Source: Sphingobium fontiphilum (GTDB lineage: Bacteria; Pseudomonadota; Alphaproteobacteria; Sphingomonadales; Sphingomonadaceae). From it: a stretch of DNA of 64,000 nt. The first letter of the stretch is position 1. Every line of letters begins with the position of its first letter. A model generated the notes under the pieces. The model searched no databases and was not told the DNA's origin. It worked only from the letters and a program-made list of their open reading frames with translations. The position numbers were made by a program, and so were the translations under genes. Shown piece by piece: positions 43,241 through 52,539 of this stretch. The stretch spans positions 744,001-808,000 of the forward strand of contig NZ_JACIEB010000001.1 in the NCBI RefSeq assembly GCF_014196635.1, read 5' to 3'.

Positions 43241-44323
43241 TCAGAAAGCCCCTACGTCAAAGGCATCCAGCAGTCCCTCGCCATGACGCGACGCCTTGGT
43301 CTGCGACTGCCCCAATTGGTCGAGGTTGATTTCACCCGACGCGCCCAGATGCGTGATGAAGAATTTCCAATGCCGATAATCCAGAAATATTGCGCCGATC
43401 CCCAGGGTAAGCACAACCAAGGCGATGTCGCCGAAAAAGAGCGCCAGCCAGTCATCGGTGCTGGCCTCGAAGGAAAACTGCAGCCCGCCCCAGTGGAGGT
43501 TGCTGATCGCTTCGCGAAGAAAAGCCGCATAATAGGCCAGCGCGATGAGGCCCAGAAGCACATACACGCCAACGAAAATCACCAGAAAGGCGATGATCCG
43601 CAAAACGGGCGGAAAATTGGACATCACCCGAACGCCGCCGCCAAGCTCGCTTCCGAACGTCCCAGCCGTAGCAATCGCGAGCAGCACGAACAGCAAAGGG
43701 GCCAGGTAAAAGAGCAGGAACCGGCCCATAAGCGGGCGCGCCCGTCCACTGGCCACCAGCGTCTCCGATCCGAAGCTCATCCGGTTCATCCGGCGATTCC
43801 ACAGGGACATCATCGACCAGGGAATGAGCAGGCCCATCGGCGCATAGGCGATCATGGTCCGCCACATATATTGGACGCCAAAGCCGAAGCCGCTATCGTC
43901 GCTGCCCCCCCGGATGCCGCGCCACCATGTGCGGGCGAGCCGATAGCGCAGAGCGCGAAAACGGGCCACGCCTGTAAAGTAAAAGATGGTGAAGAAGGCC
44001 GCCAGCGTCAGCGCCGCCGCCAATTCCTCCCGTCCCTGAAGGATCAGCGCCTGCGCACCGAATTGCAGGAACAGGAACGGCAAGCCGATCAACACGATCA
44101 CCATGAGAAAGCCGACAAAAAGCTCCTTGCCCGTTCCCGTCCATTCCAGATGATCGTCTATAAAACGGCTGTTGGCCCAAAGATAGCGACGCGACCGGGC
44201 AGTCCCCCAGAAACGGTAAATACCAAGAGTGACAATCGTCAGCAGCAGGTTGGTAAAGGCTATTGGCGCATAATCCCGCCAACGACCTTCAAACGCAAAG
44301 CTGGCCTGCGCATCTTCTTCCAT
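43241..44323 (-). CDS. DUF898 (YjgN-type) multi-pass membrane protein
   Basis: 360 residues with about six to eight hydrophobic segments and the DUF898 hallmarks: FEGRWRDYAPIAFTNLLL at the start, LGIYRFWGTARSRRYLW, a second related block later (LGIGAIFLDYRHWKFF) and WRGIRGG. The function of the family is unknown. It is coupled to the M48 protease gene 5 bp downstream and lies 59 bp after exbD on the same strand. Confidence 0.85.
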   Translation of the reverse strand: MEEDAQASFAFEGRWRDYAPIAFTNLLLTIVTLGIYRFWGTARSRRYLWANSRFIDDHLEWTGTGKELFVGFLMVIVLIGLPFLFLQFGAQALILQGREELAAALTLAAFFTIFYFTGVARFRALRYRLARTWWRGIRGGSDDSGFGFGVQYMWRTMIAYAPMGLLIPWSMMSLWNRRMNRMSFGSETLVASGRARPLMGRFLLFYLAPLLFVLLAIATAGTFGSELGGGVRVMSNFPPVLRIIAFLVIFVGVYVLLGLIALAYYAAFLREAISNLHWGGLQFSFEASTDDWLALFFGDIALVVLTLGIGAIFLDYRHWKFFITHLGASGEINLDQLGQSQTKASRHGEGLLDAFDVGAF

Positions 44324-44382
44324 CCCGGTGCCCCCGACTATGCCCCGAGCGCACCAGACAACGACGGACGCAGCAGGTCAAG

Positions 44383-44814
44383 TCAGAAGCTGCTATATCG
44401 TTCATTTCCGACGAAACCCAGGTTGGTAACGCCCACGCGGCGGATGTCCGCCAGTATCTCATCGACCATTACATAACGGGCGTCGGCGCTGGGTTCGAAC
44501 TGCAGTTCCGGTTCGGTGGGCAGCGCCAGCGACCGCGCGAGATATTGGCGCAACATCATCCGGTCGATGGCGGCGCCGTTCCAGCGGATCTGCCCCGCGC
44601 CATCCACGGTCAGGCGATTACGCACCGGATCGGGCATGGGCGCTGTCGGGTCGGCGGCCTCGCCCGGCAGGTCAATCCCCACGCTGTGCGTCTGGAGAGG
44701 AATGGTGATGATGAACATGATGAGCAGCACCAGCATCACGTCGATCAGCGGCGTCGTGTTCATGTCGCCCATCGGCTGCGCATCGGCTTCGGGACGGGAC
44801 AGGGAAATGGCCAT
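44383..44814 (-). CDS. exbD: ExbD/TolR-family energy-transducing protein
   Basis: 143 residues: cytoplasmic N-terminus, one membrane helix containing the essential Asp (MNTTPLIDVMLVLLIMF), and a periplasmic domain ending near the C-terminus. ExbD works with ExbB to pass proton-motive energy to TonB. No exbB or tonB is adjacent, which is unusual. AGGAGGG precedes the ATG. A 12-bp perfect palindrome (44836-44847) lies in its promoter region, so it is probably regulated. It is divergent from thrS. Confidence 0.9.
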   Translation of the reverse strand: MAISLSRPEADAQPMGDMNTTPLIDVMLVLLIMFIITIPLQTHSVGIDLPGEAADPTAPMPDPVRNRLTVDGAGQIRWNGAAIDRMMLRQYLARSLALPTEPELQFEPSADARYVMVDEILADIRRVGVTNLGFVGNERYSSF

Positions 44815-44832
44815 CGCTTCACCCTCCTAAAT

Positions 44833-44850
44833 TTAATGTTATAACATAAT
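44833..44850. promoter_or_regulatory. candidate Zur (zinc uptake regulator) box
   Basis: ATGTTATAACAT is a perfect 12-bp palindrome inside the context TTAATGTTATAACATAA, 22 bases upstream of the exbD ATG. From memory, Zur boxes in Agrobacterium-group alphaproteobacteria read close to GTAATGTTATAACATTAC, and the core matches. It could equally be an unrelated operator. Confidence 0.45.
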
Positions 44851-44974
44851 AAAAATGCCTCATTTGCTGGCCCGGCGCAAGCGGCCTTCTATTGACAGGC
44901 CGGACCGCCCATTTAAGGGGAAGGCGCGGCTTTTCCGGGGCCGCGTCCCTATCGCTTTGCCAAGGAAATTCCTC

Positions 44975-46996
44975 GTGTCCGCCATGATCAAGATCACCCT
45001 GCCCGACGGTAACGTGCGCGAAGTCGCGCCCGGCACCACCCCGGCGGACATCGCGGCGGCGATCGGACCGGGCTTGGCCAAGGCGGCGATTGCCGCGCGC
45101 GTGGATGGCGAGCTGCGCGACCTCATGCTGCCGCTGGAGGCCGACGCCCATCTGGCGCTGGTGACTGCGAAGGATGAAGCCGATGCGCTGGAGCTGGCGC
45201 GCCATGATTTCGCTCATGTCCTGGCCGAAGCGGTGCAGGCGCTGTTCCCCGGCACGCAGATCACCTTTGGCCCGTCGACCGACGACGGTTTCTATTATGA
45301 CGTGATGGCTCCGGCGTCGCGCGCGCCCTTCTCGATGGAGGATCTGCCCGCGATCGAGGAGAAGATGCGTGAGATCATCCGCGCCGACAAGCCGCTGATT
45401 CGCGAAGTCTGGATGCGGGAAGACCTGATTTCCCGTTGGGAATCTCTTGGAGAGACGTTCAAGGCCGAATGGGCCAAGGAACTTCCCGAGTTTGAGGACC
45501 TGACCGTCTATTGGTCCGGCGATCCGAACGGACCCAATGGCGATACGGCATGGATGGACATGTGCCGGGGGCCGCATCTGGCCTCGACCGGCAAGCTCGA
45601 TCCGGCGGCGTTCAAGCTGATGCGCGTCGCGGGTGCCTATTGGCGCGGCGACCAGAAGAATGCGCAGCTGACGCGCATCTACGGCACCGGCTGGCTCAAC
45701 AAGAAGCAGCTCGACGCGCATCTCCACAGGCTGGAGGAAGCGGCCAAGCGCGACCACCGCAAGATCGGCCAGGAAATGGACCTGTTCCACCTCCAGCAGG
45801 AGGCGCACGGGTCGGTTTTCTGGCACCCAAGGGGATACCTCATCTGGCGCGAGTTGGAAGCCTATATGCGTCGCGCCATCGACGCCGCCGGATACCGCGA
45901 GGTCAAGACGCCGCAGGTGATGGACGCGCGCCAGTGGGAGCAGTCAGGCCACTGGGGCAAATATCGCGAAAACATGTTCGTCATCCCCGACGAAGCGCCC
46001 AATGTCGCGGATGAGGGCCCATTGGTGTCGGACGATGCCGAATGGATGGCCCTCAAGCCGATGAACTGCCCCGCGCACGTCCTGATCTTCCGCCAGGGGA
46101 TCAAGAGCTATCGCGACCTGCCCTTGCGCTTCTACGAAAATGGCTGCTGCCACCGCAACGAGCCGCATGGCGCGCTGCACGGCCTGATGCGCGTGCGCCA
46201 GTTCACGCAGGACGACGCACACATCTTCTGCCGCGAGGACCAGATCGTCGAGGAAGTCCGCGCCTTCTGCGCGCTGGCCGACCGCATTTACAAGGATTTT
46301 GGCTTCACCTATTCGATTAAGCTGGCGCTGCGCCCCGAAAAACGGTTCGGCAGCGACGAGATGTGGGACAAGGCGGAAAATGAACTGCGCGACGCGGTGG
46401 CGGCGGCGGGGCTCAACACGCCCGAATATGGCTGGGAGGAACTGCCCGGCGAAGGCGCCTTCTACGCGCCCAAACTGGAATGGCACCTGACCGACGCCAT
46501 CGGCCGCACCTGGCAGGTCGGCACCATCCAATCGGACCGGGTGCTCCCCGAACGGCTCGACGCCAGCTATATCGGCGAGGATGGCGAACGCCACCGCCCG
46601 GTCATGCTCCACCGCGCGATCTTCGGCAGCTATGAACGGTTCATCGGCATATTGATCGAACATTATGCGGGCAAATTCCCGTTCTGGCTGGCGCCGGTGC
46701 AGGCGGTGGTCGCGACCATCGTGTCCGACGCGGACGACTATGCGGGCGAGGTCGTCGAGAAGCTGCGCGCAGCGGGCATCCGCGCCGAACTCGACGTGCG
46801 CAACGAGAAGATCAACTACAAGGTGCGCGAGCACAGCGTCGCCAAGGTGCCCAACCTTCTCGTCGTCGGCCGACGCGAGGCGGAGGAAGGCACCGTCGCC
46901 CTGCGCGTGCTGGGCAAGGAGGGCCAGACCATGCTTTCCCTCGACGACGTCATTTCGCGCCTTGCAAATGAGGCGCTGCCGCCCGATATGCGCTGA
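44975..46996 (+). CDS. thrS: threonyl-tRNA synthetase
   Basis: 673 residues. The N-terminal TGS domain starts [10 protein letters not shown]; the second additional (editing) domain contains DDGFYYD and DMCRGPHL; the class II core has KPMNCPAH (zinc Cys), motif 2 [20 protein letters not shown] and TDAIGRTWQ; the C-terminal anticodon-binding domain has PVQAVV and [10 protein letters not shown] chose GTG 44975, seven bases after AAGGAA, though an ATG three codons later (44984) is also possible. It charges tRNA-Thr. infC follows on the same strand, as in many bacteria. Confidence 0.95.
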   Translation: MSAMIKITLPDGNVREVAPGTTPADIAAAIGPGLAKAAIAARVDGELRDLMLPLEADAHLALVTAKDEADALELARHDFAHVLAEAVQALFPGTQITFGPSTDDGFYYDVMAPASRAPFSMEDLPAIEEKMREIIRADKPLIREVWMREDLISRWESLGETFKAEWAKELPEFEDLTVYWSGDPNGPNGDTAWMDMCRGPHLASTGKLDPAAFKLMRVAGAYWRGDQKNAQLTRIYGTGWLNKKQLDAHLHRLEEAAKRDHRKIGQEMDLFHLQQEAHGSVFWHPRGYLIWRELEAYMRRAIDAAGYREVKTPQVMDARQWEQSGHWGKYRENMFVIPDEAPNVADEGPLVSDDAEWMALKPMNCPAHVLIFRQGIKSYRDLPLRFYENGCCHRNEPHGALHGLMRVRQFTQDDAHIFCREDQIVEEVRAFCALADRIYKDFGFTYSIKLALRPEKRFGSDEMWDKAENELRDAVAAAGLNTPEYGWEELPGEGAFYAPKLEWHLTDAIGRTWQVGTIQSDRVLPERLDASYIGEDGERHRPVMLHRAIFGSYERFIGILIEHYAGKFPFWLAPVQAVVATIVSDADDYAGEVVEKLRAAGIRAELDVRNEKINYKVREHSVAKVPNLLVVGRREAEEGTVALRVLGKEGQTMLSLDDVISRLANEALPPDMR

Positions 46997-47049
46997 GGCG
47001 ACAAGGCCACAAGGGTCCGTGATTCCGCACAGGCGGCAGCACGGGCCCC

Positions 47050-47066
47050 TTTGCGCTTTGCGCAAA
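47050..47066. other. small hairpin in the infC leader
   Basis: TTTGCGC and GCGCAAA form a perfect 7-bp stem with a TTT loop, 49 bases before the infC start. It could act in leader regulation of infC or simply mark the thrS 3' end. There is no T-run. Confidence 0.35.
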
Positions 47067-47114
47067 AGCCGCTAAGAGCCATCCGTTTTTGAAACGACCA
47101 CAGGAGAAGCCGCT

Positions 47115-47660
47115 ATACGTCCCCCGATGATGCGCCGCCCGCTGGCGCCGCCGCCGAAATCCGGTCCCCGTTATAATGAGTTCATCACCGTGCCCAAGGT
47201 GCGCGTGATTGACGATGAAGGCGAAAATCTGGGCGTGATGTATACGCAGGAGGCGATCGAGCGCGCCTATGAGATCGGGCTGGACCTGGTTGAAGTGTCG
47301 CCCACCGCCGATCCGCCGGTCTGCAAGTTCCTGGACATCGGCAAGTACAAGTACGAAGCCCAGAAAAAGGCGAATATCGCCCGCAAGACCCAGAAGACGC
47401 AGGAGCTCAAAGAGATCAAGATGCGTCCGAACATCGACGATCATGATTATGATACGAAGATGAAGAAGGTCCATGATTTCATCGGCGAAGGCGACAAGGT
47501 GAAGATCACCCTGCGCTTCCGCGGCCGCGAACTCAGCCACCAGCAGCTTGGCATGGCCCTGTTGCAGCGCGTCGCGGAAAATGTGGCGGAGATCGCCAAG
47601 GTCGAAGCCTATCCCCGCATGGAAGGTCGCCAAATGCTGATGGTGCTCGCCCCGAAATAA
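47115..47660 (+). CDS. infC: translation initiation factor IF-3, apparent AUA start
   Basis: About 181 residues. IF-3 binds the 30S subunit and checks start-codon pairing. N-domain: [14 protein letters not shown] and [16 protein letters not shown]; linker rich in Lys; C-domain: [29 protein letters not shown] and [17 protein letters not shown] at 47102-47106 is eight bases before an in-frame AUA (47115), but 20 bases before the first ATG (47127). Since IF-3 rejects unusual start codons and infC in Escherichia coli starts with AUU for self-control, I prefer the AUA. The alternative is ATG 47127 without a well-placed ribosome site. Confidence 0.9.
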   Translation: MRPPMMRRPLAPPPKSGPRYNEFITVPKVRVIDDEGENLGVMYTQEAIERAYEIGLDLVEVSPTADPPVCKFLDIGKYKYEAQKKANIARKTQKTQELKEIKMRPNIDDHDYDTKMKKVHDFIGEGDKVKITLRFRGRELSHQQLGMALLQRVAENVAEIAKVEAYPRMEGRQMLMVLAPK

Positions 47661-47736
47661 GGGCCACGCTTCGGACAGGATGATGACGGGTGGTGGTCGG
47701 GTGCGGCCGCCGCCCGTTTCGATTCGGGCATGACGG

Positions 47737-48498
47737 TCAGAAGGCGTCGGGGCGCAGCGCAATCTCGAACGCCCAGGCGGGTAGCGCCGCCAGCGCCATG
47801 CAGGTGCCCAGCGGCACCTGTGTCGTGGCTGTCACGGATCGCCCGGCCAGCCGCGCGCCAAGCGCCATGATCAGCCCGATCAGCGCAGCGATAAGCAGCA
47901 GGAACGGCAGCGCCTGCCACCCCAGCCAGGCTCCCAATGCCCCCAACAGTTTGGCATCGCCCAGCCCCAGCCCCTCACGCCCGCGCAACAGGCGATAACC
48001 GGTCGAAATCGCCAGCAGCGCGCCATAACCCGCGACCGCACCGATCACCCGGTCGGCCAGCATGGCGTCGGTGCTCCAAAAGCCGATGGTAAGGCCCAGA
48101 AAAACCAGCGGCAGCGTCACCGCGTCCGGCAGCCAGAAATGCCGCCAGTCGAACACCGACAGCGTCAGCAGCAGCCAGCCCAGCAAGGCCCAGCCCACGC
48201 CGCCCAGGCCGGGCATCCACCCGAACGCCAGCGCACCGATCGCTGCGCAGGCCCATTCCATCCGGCCGTGGATCGGGTCGATCCGCGCGCCGCATGTCCG
48301 GCACCGTCCGCGAAAGGCGAGCGCGCTGACAATCGGGACCAGATCGGACAGCCCCAGTGTGCGCCCGCAGCCATCGCAGGCGGATCGTCCGCGAGCAACG
48401 CCCCGCCCCTGCGGCCAGCGCAGGATGATCGTCGACAGGAAACTGCCGGCGACGGCGCCCAGAACCGCGCCCGCCAGCGCGGGCAGGATGGCGGTCAC
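47737..48498 (-). CDS. gspO: prepilin peptidase of the type II secretion system
   Basis: 253 residues, a multi-pass GxGD aspartic protease that cleaves and N-methylates pseudopilins GspG-K. Two CxxC pairs (CDGCG, CRTCG) in the N-terminal cytoplasmic loop point to the bifunctional type. Catalytic Asp residues lie in SVFDWRHFWLPD and in GLGDAKL. It is last in the gsp operon, and its GTG start overlaps the gspN stop (GTGA). Confidence 0.92.
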   Translation of the reverse strand: MTAILPALAGAVLGAVAGSFLSTIILRWPQGRGVARGRSACDGCGRTLGLSDLVPIVSALAFRGRCRTCGARIDPIHGRMEWACAAIGALAFGWMPGLGGVGWALLGWLLLTLSVFDWRHFWLPDAVTLPLVFLGLTIGFWSTDAMLADRVIGAVAGYGALLAISTGYRLLRGREGLGLGDAKLLGALGAWLGWQALPFLLLIAALIGLIMALGARLAGRSVTATTQVPLGTCMALAALPAWAFEIALRPDAF

Positions 48499-49217
48499 AG
48501 CGATCCCGCGATGCTCAGCAATTGCGCCCCGCCCACGCTTCGGAAACCTGCCGCGCCCAGCGCCGCCGCCAACGCGGCGTCGCCCGTCTGCACCCGCATT
48601 TCGGCGGTGTAGCGGCCATTCTCCGCAAATCGCAGGGTCAATGTCTCCATCGCCGACTGGCTGACCAGCGGAATGAGCAACGCCTCGCCATCACAGCGCA
48701 ACGCGCCCGACAGGCCCTGCGACAGGTTCAGCCCCTCGATCCGGCCAGTGACGCTGGCATGAACATTGCCCTCTGCACTGATACACCGCCCCCCGGAAAA
48801 GCGGGCGCTGACCTTATCCATGCGCAGGCTGCCGATGGGCAACGGCGCCAGCGCCGATCCCAGCGGAACCGCGCCGGTAACATCGTCGATGCCGATCCCT
48901 CCGACCCCCGTGCCGATGCCGCCGCTGACGTCGTCGGGCAGGCCCTTGGCGCGCACCATGTCGATCCCCAGCCGCCCCTTGAACAGATGCAGCGGCGACA
49001 GCCCGACCCGCACCGTCCCCAGCGGCACATCGCCGATCATCAGCGAATCGATCCGCCCGCTCCACATCGTCCCGCGCACGTCGCGCGCGCTTGTCCCCAG
49101 CCGCTCCAGCCCGGCCATGCCCAGCGCCAGCCGCAGGGGTAAAAGCAGGACCAGCGCAAAGAACAACACCAGCAACAGGCCAAGCCATGCCCGGCGCGAA
49201 AGCGTAAGGCCCATCAT
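48495..49217 (-). CDS. gspN: type II secretion protein N
   Basis: 240 residues with one N-terminal membrane helix (LGLLLVLFFALVLLLPL) and a periplasmic body that matches GspN in layout: DVRGTMWSGRI and LPIGSLRMD-like segments. GspN is an inner-membrane accessory present in only some systems. The start overlaps the gspM stop by 4 bases; two ATGs are adjacent and either may be used. Confidence 0.85.
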   Translation of the reverse strand: MMGLTLSRRAWLGLLLVLFFALVLLLPLRLALGMAGLERLGTSARDVRGTMWSGRIDSLMIGDVPLGTVRVGLSPLHLFKGRLGIDMVRAKGLPDDVSGGIGTGVGGIGIDDVTGAVPLGSALAPLPIGSLRMDKVSARFSGGRCISAEGNVHASVTGRIEGLNLSQGLSGALRCDGEALLIPLVSQSAMETLTLRFAENGRYTAEMRVQTGDAALAAALGAAGFRSVGGAQLLSIAGSL

Positions 49218-49687
49218 CGCGCCAGCACCGCCTGCACCGCGACGCTGCCTGCCGTCGGCGCGGGCCGTGCGCTCAATGTCTCGACACGAATGCCCTGCGC
49301 CTCCAGCCCGGCCAGCCAGCCGAACAGCGCCACCGGCCGGACCGACGCCATGGCGATGTCCATCCGGTCCGCCCCCTGCGCGTCCGCCCGTTCCAGCGTC
49401 AGCCCGGCTTCAGCGGCGCTCTGCCCGACCAGTTGGTCCATCGGCGTGCCGTCGCGCGCCGGGGCGGATGCGGGCAATTGCTTGAGCATCTTCACCTTGG
49501 CGCGGATCGCCGCATTGGCGTCGGCCGCCGCCAGCATCGCCGCGCGCGAATTGGTCCATGCCCGTTCCACCGGCCGCGCAATGCCCAGCCACAGAATGAC
49601 CAGCGCCAGCAGGGCGAACATCACGCCCAGCATCCATTGTTCGCGCGGCGACCGTGCAGCCCAGGCGGCTTTGAAACTGTCCATCAT
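49214..49687 (-). CDS. gspM: type II secretion protein M
   Basis: 157 residues: short cytoplasmic start MMDSFKAAWAARSPREQW, one membrane helix (about 20-36), and a ferredoxin-like periplasmic domain. GspM links GspL, GspE and GspC in the inner-membrane platform. The ATG at 49687 overlaps the gspL stop (ATGA). A much longer open frame upstream is out-of-frame gspL sequence and is ignored. Confidence 0.88.
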   Translation of the reverse strand: MMDSFKAAWAARSPREQWMLGVMFALLALVILWLGIARPVERAWTNSRAAMLAAADANAAIRAKVKMLKQLPASAPARDGTPMDQLVGQSAAEAGLTLERADAQGADRMDIAMASVRPVALFGWLAGLEAQGIRVETLSARPAPTAGSVAVQAVLAR

Positions 49688-50802
49688 GCCTTCACCGTAA
49701 TATCGGCCAGAGTGCGCCCGCCCGGATCCTGCGAGGATGTGGCGGTGATCGTGAAACCGGCCGATTGCAGCGCCACCAGCACGATATTGATGTCCTGCGC
49801 CCGCGCGGCGGCCAAGGTGACGCGCAGCAACCCGTCGGGGTCGCGCGACAGCGCCGTCACCGCCACGCCCGGCGCGCCCTGCATGGCGTTTATCAGGCCC
49901 GACAACGGCGCGGAGAAGGTGCTGCCCCCCGCCCCGCGCACCGCCAGCCGCGCCTCGATCTCCGCCTGGGCGGCGATCAGGTCGGTCGCCTGCGGCAGCA
50001 CCTGCTGCGCCAGCGCCAGACTGTCGCGATCGAGCCGCGCGGCTTCCATGCGATAGCGGGCTATGCCGATCAGCGCGATCAGCAGGCTGGCGAGCAGAAT
50101 CAGGCCGGTCCACAACGCCATGCGCCTGAGCGCGCGATTGTCGATAGTGCGCTGACGCTGCTTCGCAAATTCGCTTGAGCGCAGGTTGATCGGCGGCGCG
50201 GCGAGCGCTGCGACCATGGCGTCCTCGACGATGGCGTCGGATATATCGCGCACCAGAGCATCGGCGGGCAGCAACAGCGCCGCCATGTCACCCGGCGCCG
50301 CCATGTCGGTTCCGCGCAAGACCGCCGCGCCCGCCACCATGCCGCGCGTGAAGCCCGTTTCGGGCTCAGGCAGAAAAAGTGGCGCGGGCACGATCAGGTC
50401 CGGGTCGAGCCCATGCTGCGCGCACCAAGCCAGCCAATGGACCATGTCGGCCCGCGTGAGGGAAGCAACGACATGCGGCCTCGCCGGGTCGTTATTGCCA
50501 TTATCGACAGCGAACAATCGCTCGGCCGGAACGATGGCGTCGCTCACCGCCGCGAGCCGCGCCGCCGCCCGGCCCTGCCGCGCGGCCAGATCCGGGTAGA
50601 CGATGAAATGCAGCGGCGTCAGCGCGGCGGGCGGCGTCAGCATCACCACACAGCCTTCGGGCAAAGCGGCAAGGCCACAGGCCGACAGCCAGTTCGTCCC
50701 CTCGCCCGACTGCACCACCGCGTCGCCCACAACCCGCATCCAGCGCGGCTGGCCGTCCGCCGCCTCGGGCAGCGCGACAACAAATCCTTCGCGCACCATC
50801 AC
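49684..50802 (-). CDS. gspL: type II secretion protein L
   Basis: 372 residues: an actin-like cytoplasmic domain (about 1-230) that recruits GspE, a membrane helix (LWTGLILLASLLIALIGIA, about 240-258), then a periplasmic domain that pairs with GspM. LTRADMVHWLAWCAQHGLDPD is a typical GspL segment. It is diverged, as usual for alphaproteobacteria. The start overlaps the gspK stop. Confidence 0.87.
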   Translation of the reverse strand: MMVREGFVVALPEAADGQPRWMRVVGDAVVQSGEGTNWLSACGLAALPEGCVVMLTPPAALTPLHFIVYPDLAARQGRAAARLAAVSDAIVPAERLFAVDNGNNDPARPHVVASLTRADMVHWLAWCAQHGLDPDLIVPAPLFLPEPETGFTRGMVAGAAVLRGTDMAAPGDMAALLLPADALVRDISDAIVEDAMVAALAAPPINLRSSEFAKQRQRTIDNRALRRMALWTGLILLASLLIALIGIARYRMEAARLDRDSLALAQQVLPQATDLIAAQAEIEARLAVRGAGGSTFSAPLSGLINAMQGAPGVAVTALSRDPDGLLRVTLAAARAQDINIVLVALQSAGFTITATSSQDPGGRTLADITVKA

Positions 50803-51785
50803 GCCCCTTCACTCCGACCCAGACGCACGATCCGAGCGGGCTGTTCCTGCGCGTCGATCAACGCCCGTTCCTGCACTCTTACTCCCCCGACATCGACATC
50901 GACGTCGACATGAAACCATCTGGTGGTCAACTTCACCTGTGATTGCACCTCGGCCAGCGGGGTCATCCCCGACACCGCGGGCAAGGCCCAGAATGTCACC
51001 GTGCTGCCATAGCCATCCTCCGGCCGCCGCGCCAGCAATTGGCGGGCCTGATCGACCGAAAGCTGACCGGGCAGGAGCATCGCGAACAGCACCGCCTGCC
51101 CGGGGAGCAGCGTGTTGACGTTGATCGGCGACATTTGCGTGTCGGGCAGGGCGCAGACCCATGGCAAGATGCGCGCGACGATGGCGGGCGTCACCCCGGC
51201 GACGGCGCGCAATTCGCTGGCGTCCACCATCATCCGGTTGGCCGTGCGATAGGGTGCTGGCGCCCGCGCATAGGTTTCATCCTCCGCGCCGCCGGGCTGC
51301 GGCGCGCTGTCGCTGTCGATCCAGTCGGCGGTTGCGGCGGCGATGCGCTGCGCCTCGCGCGGGTCGATGCCCACCAGTTGCATCAGCGCCTGAAACTGGG
51401 TGACGGCCACGGGATGGACCTTCAGGCTCGCTTCGCTCTGGCCCGAAACCAGGCTGTTGAGGTTGAAGCAATTGCCCCCATCCGTCACCCGCGCGGTGGC
51501 CGTGCCGCCCGGCACGGGCAGGCTCTGCGGCGCGCCCAGCCAGCCGCCCCGCAAGGTCGTCTTGCCCGGTGACGCGCTGACAAGATCGCCAATCCGCAGC
51601 CGCGCCATCTCCGCGCCTGCAGCGGCATAGGCGCGGGCCTGATCGACGCTGGCGCCATTGCCCGTCATGCGCGTCGCGAGCGCCAGATGCTGGAGTGCGG
51701 TGGAGGCGACGACCGCCATCACCGCGACCAGCAGCAGCACCGTCAGCAACGCCGCGCCGCGTTCATGGGCGGAAGGGTCAGCCAT
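50799..51785 (-). CDS. gspK: type II secretion minor pseudopilin K
   Basis: 328 residues, the largest pseudopilin, at the tip of the pseudopilus. The leader ends HERG before AALLTVLLLV; the usual Glu at mature position 5 is absent, which is normal for GspK. Conserved internal features include NLNSLV, DWIDSDSAPQPGGAED and VNVNT-like SPINVNTLLP. The start overlaps gspJ by 8 bases. Confidence 0.9.
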   Translation of the reverse strand: MADPSAHERGAALLTVLLLVAVMAVVASTALQHLALATRMTGNGASVDQARAYAAAGAEMARLRIGDLVSASPGKTTLRGGWLGAPQSLPVPGGTATARVTDGGNCFNLNSLVSGQSEASLKVHPVAVTQFQALMQLVGIDPREAQRIAAATADWIDSDSAPQPGGAEDETYARAPAPYRTANRMMVDASELRAVAGVTPAIVARILPWVCALPDTQMSPINVNTLLPGQAVLFAMLLPGQLSVDQARQLLARRPEDGYGSTVTFWALPAVSGMTPLAEVQSQVKLTTRWFHVDVDVDVGGVRVQERALIDAQEQPARIVRLGRSEGA

Positions 51786-52539
51786 CAGCCCCCTCCACCG
51801 CCAGCTTTTCCTGCGGCCCCGGCCCGACCAGGAAGCGCAGCGTCACGGCCGGTTCGCCCGTGCGGGTCACCACCATTTCCACCGCGCGCGGCAACAGGTC
51901 GGGCTGCGTCGGTGTCCATTCATCGCGCCAATCGCCGCGCGCATCGCGAAAACGCAGCGTCACTTCGTCGACTCGGTCAAGCAGCGTCGCGGGATCGCCG
52001 CCCGCCGCGCCATCGACCTGGGCATAGGTGCGCCGCTCCAGCCGCCCCTGCCGCACCCAATATTCGACCTTCTGCAAGGATGGGCGCGGCGCATCGGCCA
52101 GATTGTCCCACCCGTCGCGCACAAATTGCATCCGGGGCAGTTCCTCGCCGCCATCATGCGCCCAGAATGCAGGGGCCAGCGTCCCCGCCTCTGTCCGGCT
52201 GATTCGCGGCGCGGCGAGCATCAGATCGGCGCCCATCGCCCCGGCTGTGCGCTGAATGCTGGCCAGATCGTCGAGACGCGCCTTGATCTGGGCCTGCGCC
52301 GACACGCCATTGCCCAGCAACATCACGCCGGCCCCGGCCAGCATGGCGAAGATGGTCAGCGCGACCAGCAATTCGATCAGCGTGAAGCCGTGTTCGGCGG
52401 AACGCCCCAAAGACGTGAAGCCGTGCTCGGCGGAACGCCCCAAAGACGTGAAGCCGTGCTCGGCGGAACGCCCCAAAGACGTGAAGCCGTGTTCGGCGGA
52501 ACGCGCCGCTACGGCGGGACGACAGGCGGACGCGGCCAT
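51778..52539 (-). CDS. gspJ: type II secretion minor pseudopilin J with repeat-extended leader
   Basis: 253 residues. The mature sequence begins FTLIELLVAL after Gly51, with Glu at mature position 5. Before it the leader contains three extra copies of RSAEHGFTSLG, encoded by a 33-bp tandem repeat; without them it would be 18 residues, a normal size. The repeated HGFTS sites lack the position-5 Glu. The body (MLAAPRISRTEAG, ALAVEG-like end) fits GspJ. ATG 52539 overlaps the gspI stop by one base. Whether the long leader is tolerated is open; prepilin peptidase cuts only at the last site by rule. Confidence 0.88.
   Translation of the reverse strand: MAASACRPAVAARSAEHGFTSLGRSAEHGFTSLGRSAEHGFTSLGRSAEHGFTLIELLVALTIFAMLAGAGVMLLGNGVSAQAQIKARLDDLASIQRTAGAMGADLMLAAPRISRTEAGTLAPAFWAHDGGEELPRMQFVRDGWDNLADAPRPSLQKVEYWVRQGRLERRTYAQVDGAAGGDPATLLDRVDEVTLRFRDARGDWRDEWTPTQPDLLPRAVEMVVTRTGEPAVTLRFLVGPGPQEKLAVEGADG
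52381..52503 (-). repeat. 33-bp tandem repeat in gspJ (3.7 copies)
   Basis: Units begin at 52381, 52414, 52447 and 52480, differing by at most one base (TGTTC against TGCTC). The unit is 11 codons, so gain or loss keeps the frame. It encodes the RSAEHGFTSLG leader repeats. Confidence 0.93.

Noticed and set aside
49688..50113. Long N-terminal extension of gspM
   Set aside because: It lies out of frame inside gspL and reads as Arg/Gly/Ala-rich shadow sequence. The GspM family begins at 49687.
52381..52503. CRISPR-like direct repeats
   Set aside because: The 33-bp units are contiguous without spacers, in frame, and inside gspJ.
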